Shown here: positions 10,432-22,300 of the stretch, one piece after another
Layout: every line of letters starts with the position of its first letter
How positions within the stretch are numbered: position 1 is the first letter of the stretch
DNA from: Mesostigma viride
Lineage: Eukaryota; Streptophyta; Mesostigmatophyceae; Mesostigmatales; Mesostigmataceae
Assembly: GCA_009746045.1 (NCBI GenBank)
Contig: RPFO01000156.1
Location: 6,797,878-6,859,877 of the forward strand
DNA length: 62,000 nucleotides
Direction: 5' to 3'
Translations under genes and position numbers: made by a program
The notes under the pieces: generated by a model
The model's input: only the letters and a program-made list of their open reading frames with translations
The model's database searches: none
Told to the model about the DNA's origin: nothing

Positions 10432-12647
10432 AGTGTATTTCGAGGCCCTTCCGGGCCGCTGGGTGTCGCGATCAAGTTACCGGGGTGGCGTTGTGCAGCC
10501 GGCCCTTCAGGCCCAACATGCGGGCTTAGTCAGGGCGGCCCTCTTCGGGGTCACGTGGTATGGTCCTTCCCCTGATGAGCCGCACCAGCTTGTCCTGCAC
10601 GGGTTCGACGATGCCGGACACTGTTTGTTGGGGTGTGGTTCCAGCTGTCCCGCCTTGGGGCAGATAGATGCGGTTCTCCGGTGTTGCCGTGTGTTCTCCT
10701 ATCTCTCCACTCCTGTGGGCCGTACCTGCCTACGGGAGGTGTTCCCTTGGCTTCCAGCTGAGGGTGATGCTGAGGTAGACGAGAACCCCTGCGACCTTTT
10801 ACGGGCCGTAGATTTCATGGAGATAGCTGATCAGTCGGCGGGACTAGCGGTTAGTGGTCCTGCCCCTTCGGGCGCCTCAGCCGAGGTACATTATACTCCA
10901 GATTATTCTGCCTCGAGCGCTGCGTCCATCTCCTCGGCGTCTGTTCCTCCCTCTCCGGTCCCGTCGTCCCCTCGGTCGACCCGGGGTGTTGCAGTAGAGC
11001 CTACCCCTTCGGGTTTGCCTGATCCTCTTTCGGCGACGGTCTCGGCTATGCAGGCTCAGATCCAGTCCCTGACCACGGCGTTCGGGGCCTTCCTGGCGGC
11101 CCAAGCGCAGACTCCGGCCACGCCAGGTGGGGTGTTTGTGGTGTCCGCGCCCCCTACCCCTTCGGTTGCTGCGGTTCCGACACCTCCGGTTGCCTCTGTG
11201 CCTGCGGCCGACGTTCCCGCGCCTCGGCGCGAGCCTTCAGCCCCTTCGGCTGTGCCCGTCGTCGCCCCCTCTGGGCCGTCCGCTGCGCCCTCACAGCCAG
11301 TTCGTGGTTTCTTCGGCGACACGGGCGATCATCCCAGGCTTTGGGAGGGTGGTCCCCCGCAGAGGATCCCGGTGCCCGACTGGAGCTTGGATGGTAACCA
11401 ATCTTATGCCGGGCTGCCTGTCCCTACGGGCCCTATCTTCAATATGTGGCCTGAGGGTGCACCGGCAACGGAGACCGGCGCGCCTTCGTCGATGGCGGGT
11501 CCGTCACGGCCCTCTCTGGCTTCGGGTCCGGCGCGACCTCCTGCATGTTTTACCAGTGCCCCCTGCGTCGGTGTCGGCTCCTGCCCCTGCGTCGGCCCCT
11601 GCTCCGGTCCCTCCTCCTTCGGCCTCGCGGTCTTTGGCCGCGGTTGTTCGGTCCACCGGTCAGGATCCTCGCGCCACCCGCGCTGCCGATTCCCTCAGGG
11701 AGTTGTCCCAGGGTGATCGGGACAGGGCTCCTTCTGTGGTGCACGCGACGCCGGAGTCGCGTGACACGCCCATTCCGGGGTATGGTATGTCCGCACTCGC
11801 CTGCCGACAGTGTGACCTGCCGCGCGCCTCTGCTGAGCTTGCCATCTCTCCCATGTCCTACGGGTTCTCCCAGGTGTGTCGGGCGCCCCGGGATCGTGGC
11901 CTACCCATTGAGACTGATCGGCCTCCGTTCGACATGGTTATTTTAGCTGATCCGGTGTTCGAGGGTGAGATCCTGGTCCGGCGCGTCCTGTATCGCTGGG
12001 CGAGGCGCCACAACGACTTAGACACCTACGGTGGGTTCCAGTGGGCTTACCCTCCCCCTCTGGGCATTATGGCTTCGGATGCCCTTACAGTAGAGTTTCC
12101 TGCGGTGCCGGGTGCGGCGTACACTACGGTCCTCCAGCCCATCCTTGAGTGGGATGCCCGCCGCCCGGCGCCTATCCCGGGCCAGGGTCTAGACTCCCGC
12201 GGTCACCCTCCTCCTCGTGCCAGCGACTACCTAGAGACATTCGGGTCGCGACAGTGTGTTCGTCGGTGGCGCTCCCGCGAGGTTCGGCACATCCGGTTGT
12301 GGCCGTCCAACGTGGAGCCCCTGGTGGACCTGTTCTTCCCGACGGGTATGCGCCCTCGGATTCGGTACCATCGCCTCCTCCTGCGGGCCCTTTGCCTGAT
12401 CGCGGTAGAGCCTTTCCTTCGCCTCTTTGCCTGTGGCTTTCTGGACTGGGCCCGTGGCCAGGTCGTCCTCACGCAGCATAGGTATTACTGGGCCTTCCTG
12501 GGCCTCTTTCCTGACGGCGTGTGGGCCGATGTTTTCCTCACTGTAGATAGGCACATGACAATGTCGAGGATGTGGCTCACTACCAGGCCTACCTGGAGGT
12601 CCTGCTGGCCTCTCGTGGCACTTACCAGACGGATGGCCACTAGATAG
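10432..12647 (+). pseudogene. Gag-like coding region of an LTR retrotransposon, frameshifted
   Basis: Two overlapping frames, 10340-11716 and 11127-12647, join into one protein of about 740 residues if a single base is lost or gained near 11545. Before that point the first frame is protein-like; after it only the second is (for example SVSAPAPASAPAPVPPPSAS). The middle is a Pro/Ala/Ser-rich linker. The ends look globular, with Trp- and Arg-rich segments such as YRWARRHNDLDTYGGFQW. I do not recognise a domain. It is called gag-like because a polypurine tract and an LTR follow on the same strand. No protease, reverse transcriptase or integrase is visible, so the element is either non-autonomous or internally deleted. 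Its 5' end is missing: the motif cluster lies where a 5' LTR would be. Confidence 0.5.
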
Positions 12648-13017
12648 AGGGCCTTAGGCCCGACCTGAGGGTGTTGTCCCTCCGGTATGTAGAGTCGCCC
12701 TCATATTCTGGCCAGTTGATTGGCTGTTCTTGGTCCTTAGCGCTGATGTGTTTACTCTGTGTGTCCTGCCCAGTGCCGTCCCCCCGGCCAGGACTCCGTT
12801 CCAGGCAGTTAGGGGAACCTACCACCAGGCTTGGTGCTGGCTAACCCTACACCACCCGGCGTGGTGGTGGAGACCGTGTGAACTATTGGTGCTTTGTATC
12901 TGGGATGGTCTATCGAGTGTGTTGGTATGTGCTGGGTGCATTAGGATTATTTTCCTACCCCTTTGGTTCCCTCCTCTCGGCGTAGGGAGAGGGCTCCCTA
13001 CCTTTGTGGGGGGGAGG
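12648..13017 (+). other. Untranslated internal region ending in a polypurine tract
   Basis: No ORF is supported. The last bases before the LTR (13007-13017) are a G-rich purine tract, GTGGGGGGGAGG-like, directly followed by TGTTACG. This matches a plus-strand primer for LTR retrotransposon replication. Confidence 0.6.
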
Positions 13018-13430
13018 TGTTACGTCGCGTAACAATTCGTTGTAGTTACGGACGTAAATTAGGTCCTTGGCCTCGGTTGTTCCTAGGTTACGTGCAGTTC
13101 TAGTTTGGACATGATTGTCCCCGTAACAGTACTGTGGTATAGTGGGTGCCTTTGGGCGCCGCGCCGCGTACTATATTAGTGGTCCTTATCCTTTTGTAGA
13201 ATGTAGTGGACAGGCGTGCATCTGTGCACCTGCTTGTGTTTCTGTGTTTCTGCAGGCGAGGGCCAGGTCGGCCCGAGCCTGTTGGACCGTTGGTGACCAT
13301 TTATGCACGTTCCACTCCTTGTGTGGTCACTCGGCGTGTGTTAAATGAATTAACACATATTAGCTTGGGTCACGGCAGTTTAGTTGTGTTTCCTTCCTCT
13401 TTTCCTGGAGTAAACGGGTTTGATTAAACA
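13018..13430 (+). mobile_element. LTR (3' LTR of the gag-like element)
   Basis: It begins TGTTACGTCGCGTAACA, an inner palindrome, right after the purine tract and ends GATTAAACA, giving TG...CA termini over 413 bp. Its first 225 bp or so recur in inverted orientation at 13592-13808. Confidence 0.7.
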
Positions 13431-13808
13431 TGGCCTATGGCGTATTACAGTAGTACATATGTAAATGCATTGAGATCTGGTTCGTCTCGGTCGTCTTTCG
13501 CTAGGGGTGTATATAGAGGCAGCCTCACTAGTTTAGGTAGTATCAGGACAGGTAGAGGTAGAGGTGGTGGCCGAGGCTTGCGGCGTAACAGCAGGTGCAC
13601 ATGGATGCACGCCTGTCCACTACATTCTACAAAAGGATAAGGACCACTAATATAGTACGCGGCGCGGCGCCCAAAGGCACCCACTATACCACAGTACTGT
13701 TACGGGGACAATCATGTCCAAACTAGAACTGCACGTAACCTAGGAACAACCGAGGCCAAGGACCTAATTTACGTCCGTAACTACAACGAATTGTTACGCG
13801 ACGTAACA
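13431..13808 (-). mobile_element. Second LTR, inverted, joined tail to tail
   Basis: On the minus strand it starts TGTTACGTCGCG at 13808 and ends CCATAGGCCA at 13431, again TG...CA. The first 217 bp match the LTR at 13018 closely; the remaining part is unrelated and holds a TATATA-type promoter-like word. No purine tract precedes it on its own strand and no 5-bp target duplication flanks it. Confidence 0.6.
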
Positions 13809-13894
13809 GAAGGTGACAATTCCGAGAAGCTTACGCGTGCGTTTGAGAGAGAAATCCTTGGTCGCATGGGTCGCATGGTGAGATCGACCTGGTC

Positions 13895-14645
13895 GCCCAC
13901 CGCCTTCCCCGCGCGCGGGGTAAGGCAGGGGCGCCCCCGCTCCTTCTCACCTTGAAGAACCCGGCGGACAAGATTTCTAGCTTTTCTCCGACGCCGCAAG
14001 CGGCTCGAGAAGACTCTCTTAATTCACCCTTGACGACGATCGACTTGACCCTGGGGCAGCAACAACGGCGACGGGAGCTATGGCCGACCTACCTCCAGCT
14101 CCGGCAGACCAAGGCGGGGCAGCCGGTGTACTGGAAGGGGGCGGCCATCTACGTCGGCCACAAGCCCTGGCATGCGCCCCCCGCGGCCCCAGCGACTCCA
14201 GACGCCCCAGCTTAGGGGAATACAGCATTAGTAGTGTAGAATAGATAGACCGTGGCCATGTACATGTACGCCTCCTACAGGCACTATACCAGCTGAGCCA
14301 TGTACATGTGTGCCTATGATGTGCCACACTCCAGATGATGCCTAGTTTTGTGTAGTTATGCTGTGCCCATGCAGAGAGCTGCTCTCTGCTGAGATGCCAC
14401 GCTCTAGTTTTTGTATAGCCATGATGATCTTCCCCCACATGGCATGCTCCCCGCTTACCCGGGCATAGCGAGATAGACCATGAGGGTGCAGGTGCCCTGG
14501 TGCACCTAGAGCAGGCCGGGGTAGCTTACAGTCCCACCCTTGCATGAAGTAGCCTAGAATGTATTAAAAGCCATATGCCCCTTCTCAGGGATATGTGCTA
14601 CATTTACTCCCAACGGAGTGATGTTGATAATTAATTAATTAATAT
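13895..14645 (+). mobile_element. LINE-derived ORF1-only element, copy 1
   Basis: The segment carries a decayed C-terminal ORF1 piece. Its translation contains LTLGQQQRRRELWPTYLQLR and PVYWKGAAIYVGHKPW and stops near 14215. An untranslated tail follows with a hairpin (14370-14388), the words CCCCTTCTCAGGG and CTCCCAACGGAG, and a terminal (TTAA)n tract near 14630-14642. The same order recurs at 24890-25880. The Arg-rich LWPTYLQLR region is like the C terminus of L1-type ORF1 proteins in algae. No reverse transcriptase lies in the element, so it would depend on another LINE. Confidence 0.7.
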
Positions 14646-17600
14646 ACGAGGTCCAATACATGCGGCTTTATTGGCCCCTCGACCCGTTAGCTAGTAGCTA
14701 TCTGTGAATTCGTAAAAATGATGTATAAGAAAATTTGGAGATTGCATGTACACAATTTGCAACTAGTATAAATTAACCAATTCACTAATAGCGCGTAACT
14801 GCGTCACAACAAGTAAAATTCCTTGCGATTTCAGGCTAACAAATGTTGATCATTTCAGTGCTCTGGTGCCTCGTGGTGGTTGTCCCGTTAACGTAAAACT
14901 GTAAAACAAACAATATGGGAGCATGAGGGGACGCCATTAAATTCTTGCCGAACTACGCAAGGCGCATTGCGATGCACCTTCTCCACGACTCGATCGTGGC
15001 GGGAGCCCGGTGTTCAACCCACTAAGTTACGCTGGATTTGTTACAACCCTGATCTACAGTGCCTGGCCTCAACGCGACGTTCATGAAGGACGAGGTGAGT
15101 AAAGTCCGGACGTCTATGATGAACAACGAGGCTATCGAGCGGTACAACGCGGGCACCCGCCAACTTTCGCTTACCAAATTTCCCAAACTTTGAGCACAAA
15201 CACTTGAAAGTCTCAAGTCCGGCAGGAACAAACTACAACGACAGACACCTGATGAACATGAATGCCGCTGATCCGTCGTAGTACCTAAACACATCCCGGC
15301 AAATGGAAGCCATAAGCCGGATGTTATCCTGCTTCGGCTGCTCGACGAAGTATTGCTAACCTGCACTCCCTCGGACAATACCACAATATACGAAGGCAAA
15401 ATGAAAAAAGTTAAAACGTTAGCCGCCGACAATCTGGAGCGTCCGATGATGGATCCAACGGACGCGATAAACCCGCTAAGTTAGCGGCTCGGGTCGTCCG
15501 TACAAATACTAAATCACCAAACAACCAATACAAAACAAGCAAACTACGGAAAACAAACGGCCTTCGGCCCCAACCGCATAGACGCGACGCGAGGGATTGG
15601 GGCCGTCGGATGGTGGAGGCGTTGTCCCCAACCCGAGGGGCGACGGGTTGACTGGGGTAAAGGTGGCGCAAGCCACCGGAGGTGGGTGGGCCGGGGGCGG
15701 CCAAGTGCCTGTGGCGCGGTGGAACAAAATTGTAAGAGTCCCGCCGGCTACACCTGAAGTGGCCCGATTGTTCGGCACTAAGCATGGCATGCGACTACGA
15801 CGAGGCATGCAAATGCCATCATTTTTCTGGTAAGTGGATATCTTTATTGTCCAACTATTAGCCCTCTGCCGTCATTGCCGTGACGGACCTGACTTCCCTT
15901 AGCCTGGCCCTAGGCTCTGCGGCTGCTATGTAGCCACCAGTCGGCCGTCAGAGAGCACCGGTAGCGGTGTCCGGAGACTCGGAAAACTAGAAGCGCGACC
16001 AGGGCGCGACAAATACATTGAGGAGAGATACTTACTCGAGCTCTGTCTGCTTTTCTGTATGCACTCAATCATGTCCATCTTCCGGGTAAATGGGTGTTTT
16101 TATCAACCAATGGGAATATCGTTAGGTAAAGGGGTACCAATCATGTCCATCTTGCCCTTGCGCAGGTAATGTCGTATGCATGTGACTGTGCCACAAAACT
16201 AGCTAGACGCGGTGCTGCACTAGGTAAACAGAACTGCACTGTACATACGGGCTTATTAGGCGCCAGACTGCCACGTGAACGCGTTTGTGCTCAACTCCCG
16301 CGCTGCCAACGCTGGCAAAGGTAGGCAGTGCCACGTGTAGATCGCTGGACAGAAGTAGTACCCCAACTGTGCGTAAATCATGGCGATGCACGATATCCGT
16401 CAAGGCACGGGCGCGAAATAGAAAGCGGGACCGTCCAAGCAGTAGGCACACTGGTAGGCAGTATAATATAGGACCTTTCAGCGCAATTATGACGGCTTTG
16501 CGTTCCCCTGGTGTTTCCATGTTGCAACAATCTGCGCTAATGTCCAGCAGGACCACCGTCTCCTCTGGGTCGCAGCGCCCCACATGGACGCTAGCTGCAC
16601 ACAGCCCCCCAGGTGAGCAAAAGCGAATAAACATATACATACATACATTGCCATAACTTGCCTAATTGAGTTTATATACCTTCGCGTACGAACATGTGTA
16701 CTATTGTTATCTGTTTGGTATTCTTAACACGTTGCCTACCTGGCTATATAGATGTTTATGCCTCTTGTGACAGGATGGTCAGCCTCTTGGTTATGACGTC
16801 TGCTGGACAAGTAACGCCCGACGTTTCATCTTCCCTTTGTTTTAACTGTTGTTTACCCCAGCGCTTGCTGGGTGCCTTCCGGCCGTTTGGGCCTGCACGC
16901 GTACACCCGGCCCAGCTCAACGCAGTGATCGAGCTGTATTAGGATTGACAGACAGCCACGTTAGTGCGTTGGCTAATCAGTTCGAGAATACGGGCTCGTT
17001 GATAGACAGCATGGCCAGTTGGGTGCGTCGTTTAGCCCGTAATTCTCAACCCCAGGACATGCTGGTCTCTCTCCGCCGTGGGCAACTGTACTCAGCCCTT
17101 CTGTTTCCCCGTCTCCTGGAACCGACCTAAATATAAATTAATCTTATTAATCCGACTTGCCCCTGCCCGTTCGCGTCATCCCAAAACCACGTGGCAGGTC
17201 GTGGGTTGACCGCGGGGGCTCAGCCGTGGACTTGCCACGCTCGGAAGGCATCGCCGCTGCCCGCCACGTTCCCTACAGGGAGCGCCACCAGCCTGTCAGG
17301 CATGCGGCCATCCGCCCCGCGTCCCTGGGCAGACAGGCCAGGGCCATCATGGGCAGCTTTCAGGTCTATCGGGGCGGGCTGGCGGAAAGGGTTTGAGGAT
17401 CGTGGGGCAGCTGCTGGTGGCAGGACGGCCTATCTTGCGGCCATCCCATTGATGATGGCGATGGCAGCATCCAACACTTCCAGCCGTGCTACCAATGGGC
17501 AAGGTGCGTGGGGCAGCTTTAGAATCAGGTGGAGGTGGCCGCCCTTCGGACCCTGAATCCCTCGCAGCCCTAAGTTTGGCCGGAGGTCCTGAGTTTGAAC

Positions 17601-18530
17601 CCCGGTAGTTCCTTTTTTACTGGAGAACGAGTGGACACGTTTCGAGGCTCAAGGGTGGTTAGCTGGGCCCTGTGAGGGAGCACCCATGGGAAAACCATCA
17701 AATACCTCCCCCCCCCCCCCCGCCCCCCATGTTTAAGAATGGGGTTCGCTCGACCCAGGGCTGCGATCTTCAAGATCGACAGTGAGCCCAGGGGTGACAA
17801 TCTTAAAGTGGAGACCTCTAGGATCTTATACCTGAGGCGGGGCAGAAATCTAGGTCGCGTACTACTGACCAGGACTTAGCAGCCTTTTGTACCTACTTTA
17901 AGATCTTTTTTGCCCAAAACCAGCCCTGCGATCTTACTCAAAAAATTCCAACATCCAGGGTCTCAAAATCTTGGACCTGGGATTAATACACACCTGGGGG
18001 GGAAGGATGTAGACCGGGTCAGACCGGTCAGTAATCCTCATAGGCTTTGTGTCGTGTAGGCCTTTGCAGTGCCTTTTTGGCCTTTCTTGCTACGGCATGA
18101 GTCATGGTGGGAACACGGGGCATGGGGAACCCGTGCACCCAGCGATGCGGGCACAAAACCATCTGGCTGTATGGCGATCCTACCTGCCATTGACTGTCGA
18201 GGGGTCAGTCATGTGGTTCCTGCATACTGAGCCCTCGTGTGGTTCCCAGTGTTGTTTCTCCGGTGCAGACTGAGGTGATGTAACGGGAGGATGCGTTTGC
18301 CTGGCAGGGATACCCCTGGTGACGCGGTGACGTGGTGGCAGGCTAGGCCGCAGTCAGCTGTTGAATACCCGCACAGTGCGAGTTACGTGAAAAGGAATGT
18401 AGAGCTGCTGTTCGCATGCGACAAAGACCACAGGTCCAGGCATAAGGCAGGTTGGTCCCTTTGACAAGAAGGGTCCTCCTTGGCTACCGTTTGCTACCGT
18501 GCTCTGCCTTCAGGCCGGCTCACCTAGCCA
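14646..18530. other. 3.9-kb stretch without a supportable gene
   Basis: There are only short ORFs without a recognisable domain. A run of 14-15 C lies near 17709. The ORF tail at about 16950-17130 (LTDSHVSALANQFENTG) looks mildly protein-like but lacks context. First exon(s) of the DUF547 gene may lie in or just after this stretch; I could not place them. Confidence 0.5.
14975..15035 (-). other. tRNA-like segment, possible SINE head
   Basis: On the minus strand, TAACTTAGTGGGT resembles a pol III A box. About 30 bp further on, CGATCGAGTCG resembles a B box. A full cloverleaf does not form convincingly. It could be a tRNA-derived SINE head or chance. Confidence 0.25.
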
Positions 18531-18777
18531 TCCTCCCCTATCTGCAGCGATCCTCCCCTATCTGCAGCGATCCTCCCCTATCTGCAGCGATCCTCCCCTA
18601 TCTGCAGCGATCCTCCCCTATCTGCAGCGATCCTCCCCTATCTGCAGCGATCCTCCCCTATCTGCAGCGATCCTCACCTATCTGCAGCCATCCTCCCCTA
18701 TCTGCAGCCATCCTCCCCTATCTGCAGCCATCCTCCCCTATCTGCAGCCATCCTCCCCTATCTGCAGCCATCCTCAC
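18531..18777. repeat. 20-bp minisatellite, about 12 copies
   Basis: The unit is ATCCTCCCCTATCTGCAGCG. Units before about 18685 carry CGAT and later ones CCAT at the joint, so one mutation spread through half the array. Confidence 0.95.
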
Positions 18778-19337
18778 CAATCTGGGAGAGCCGTATCTGG
18801 GCTCTTGTATCGGGGAAGACAGGAGCAGCAAGACACGATGCACTTGGAGCAGCCAGTATTACTAGGCCACCCAATGGAGCTGCAAATTTACCGCCCCGTG
18901 GAGCTGCCCAGGGTGCGGCGACAAGCAGTCTATTAGGCAGCCGCGCAAGTACAAGGAAGACGAGCGCATACCTCCCTGCCAGCACCCTGCCATCCACCCA
19001 CGCTCCCTGTCTGTGAAACAGTGGGCCCCCCATCGGCAGGCCCACCCACTGATGCCCCGTCCGCGCGTGTGTGCGCATTGCGTGGCTTGCGAGGCACCCA
19101 ACACAAGCCATGCATGCCTCCTTGATCATCCTTGCAACACGACATACTCGCATGGACAATTTCCATGCAACATGCCGGTGAATGTCTGCCATTTAATGGC
19201 TTCCTACGCACCTAACCTTTTTTTTACCTAACCTACGCATTTAATTGGTGATCAATTTGATTGCTTGCAACGCACCTGACCTATGTGTAATCTAATCACG
19301 ACTGCGATGTAATTATCTGCACGCGCGGCGGCCGCAG

Positions 19338-22300
19338 ACGTGCTGATCTTCACTACCCCCGGCTGCCCCTACTGCCGCACGGCCAAGAAGATCCTCTCGG
19401 ACGCCAACGTTGCCTTTGATGAAGTGGATGTGGGCAGTAACTCGCAGCTGCTGTCATCGCTGATGTCGGCGTCGGGCATGAAGACGGTCCCCCAGATCTT
19501 CATCCAGGGAGCACTGGTGGGAGGGTGCGACGACCTTGAAGAGGTAAGGTGGCCGCCTGTCGCGAGATTGCGACAGTTGTGGGAACTTGAGGATGAATGG
19601 AGCCAAAATGAATGTGGCGTATGCCAACAAGAATGGAGCCAACAAGAATGGAGCCAACAAGAATGGAGCCAACAAGAATGGAGCCAACAAGAATGGAGCT
19701 CACGTCGCCAATCCTGTGGGTGGCTTCCGCAGCTGGCACTCCGTCGCCCTTCTGGTATTGGACTAGTAGCACAAGGGGCTTTCCCACACTGTTACGCGGA
19801 ATGCTTGTTGTTGCCCATTTCCTTGTAGCTGTTTCCTTAGGCAGGGGGTCAAGAGCCGAGAGAAGGAAAAGAGTGCAGAGGAGACCATGGAAGGGAAATA
19901 GGGTGTTAGGAGAGGGATATATAGGGAGTCACATTACCACACAAGGGTTATGTATGGCATCCGCGTTACCAGACAAAGAATCTAGGGCATCCGCATCACC
20001 AGACAAGGGATATAGGGAAGCCGCTTGAGTAATGCTTGTCATGCCCCCTTGCCATCAGGGCGAGCCTCCTATGACTCGTCGTTTTCTCGTTGTCACTGCA
20101 GCTGCAATAAATGCAATGTGCTATCTACTGCGTGCTCGCTGTTTATGTTTGGTTCCTACTGTCAACGCACCTCACACACCAACCGCCAACTGGGAACAGT
20201 GTCATCCTGGCAAGACAGATTTGCGCACCTACTTTCACCTCATAACATCATATACATGTATTTTTCCCCCGTTGGGTGATAACGGCTTGTGGGGTACCAG
20301 GAATCGGTTCGTGAGTGATCATGATTGAGTTATCATTGAGGGATAAAATGTTTGAGTTTTTTACTTATGATACATTTATGGTATGTAATATCTGCTGTAT
20401 ACATTTTTCCTACTCTCATCACATCCGCAGTAGTAACCACGTTGCTTTACCGTGGCATCAAACTGTTTTCTGTAGGTATTGGCCTTGCACTTGCATCTGC
20501 ACCGATGGGCCACCCTCACTCTCTGCTGGTGCTGCATCTGCTGCATGTATTGATCATATCTGCATGTATTTATCTGCTGCCGATGATGACAATGGCTGGC
20601 CAGGTGGTTCGCAAAGGCGAGCTGCAAGCCCTGCTAAACCGGCCAACCCAGCCGCTTCCCCCTCAACTGGAGACCGCGCTAACCGTGACGGCCGTTGGCA
20701 GCAAGGCGCCTCCCAAGGGTGGGCCCGCCAAGGAACCCGCGGCAGGCGGTGACAGCGAGCAGCAACTATCGGAGCTGGCCGAAAAGATCCGCAAGGCGGT
20801 GGAGTCGGGGGACCTGCCCACCGCCCCCAGCAGCCGATCGTTCACGGGCGTGAGCCTGGTGGATTGGCTGCAGCGGAACCAGGGCGATGCGGTATGTGGG
20901 AGCACAGCTGGCAAGTGGTGGTGCAATCAAGGCTGTAGTATCTGTTTGGAAGACATATTTATATAATTTGTAAGTATTTTAATATATATATATATATGTT
21001 GATAACAGAGGGTCATTTATATCCTCCAAGCGGAGAGCATGGCTTACAAGAGCACAGTTACAAGAGCACAGTGGGGTGGGCGTTGACACGGGGGCATGGG
21101 GATGTGCCTGTTCCCCTTCGTGTACGTGTGTGTGCATGTCTGTGCCAGGGGAGGGTTAGAAGTGGAGGTGTGCGGAGGCGGCGGTGGAGGACAGTTAGCC
21201 GACTGGGCGCGGTGTTCAGCAGGGCATCAAGGCACACCTCGTATCGATGAGACCACCAGCGCGGGCATGGCATTACTATATACTATAGTGACCGTGATAT
21301 CCATGAGACAAACCGCGCAGGCCACAAATCTGGAGAATCCGGACCATGGTAGCTCGAGCTTGCTGTTTATCCTACTACTCTCCGTGTTTGTCATGGATAT
21401 CGCCAGGGCTCCGGGGGGGAGCAAGAGAGGGGCTTTGCACGCTCCGGTGGTTCAGCCTTGGAAAAAGAAGGCATCTAATCTCTTTCTATTCAAGGTGAAC
21501 ATTGCTTTTGGATAATTCTCGCCAGCGTCCCTCACCCCGATTCCTCAGACCCATGCAACATGACAACGATCGCTCCCCTTGGATCACCTTGCCACGCAGA
21601 AAGAGGCTGGCGCGGCGGTGGCTCTGGGCCTGTCGCTGCAGCGGTCGCTGCGGCTCCACCACGAGACCTTCTCCGAACCCTTTCCTGGGGACAAGCCCAG
21701 CTCCCTGTTCCGGCTGCACGTGCACGAGCCGCCGCCGCTACCTGCTGCCGACCGCTCCTTGAACATGGCGGCGACGTGGGTGAAGCCCACACGGCCGGCT
21801 TCCCAGGTACGCCAAGGGGGCAGGGTCCTTGTTGCCTTGTTCGGAGCCTCGTACAGTCATGCTGGCGTGGCGACTTCCGAGTAATGTCACGTGTGCAGGG
21901 TCCTTCTTATTCGTTATCCAATCGGGGCCCATACTGGAAGCCCACAGGGTGGCATCAGTAGGCCATGCCTGTGTTTATGCGGTTTTTCTCGCTCGGAAAG
22001 CTTCTGCCCGCATATCTTCCCATCGCCCATTAATAAAACGTCCATTGGATGCCATGTTCTCACAAGCAATGCTGTGGCTGCTGGATCACCTTCCCTGCAT
22101 GGCCATGGCCCCCAATGATCCCAGGTGGCGGAGGGCATCCGTGCGGCTGTGCTGGAGCTCTACAGCTTGGCGCTGTCCCCGGACGGCAAGTCGGTCAAAT
22201 ACTCGAGCCTGCGTGACAGCGAGGCGTTTCGGCGATACGTGGAGAGCACGGGAGAGCTGCAACGGGTGCGTGCTTGTGTTGTTTTTCCCCAACAATGTCA

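Noticed and set aside
16849-17130. 93-residue ORF
   Set aside because: Only part looks protein-like and it has no start context, domain or partner exon.
17570-17635. B-box-like GAGTTTGAACCCCGG followed by a T run
   Set aside because: No matching A box or cloverleaf could be formed.
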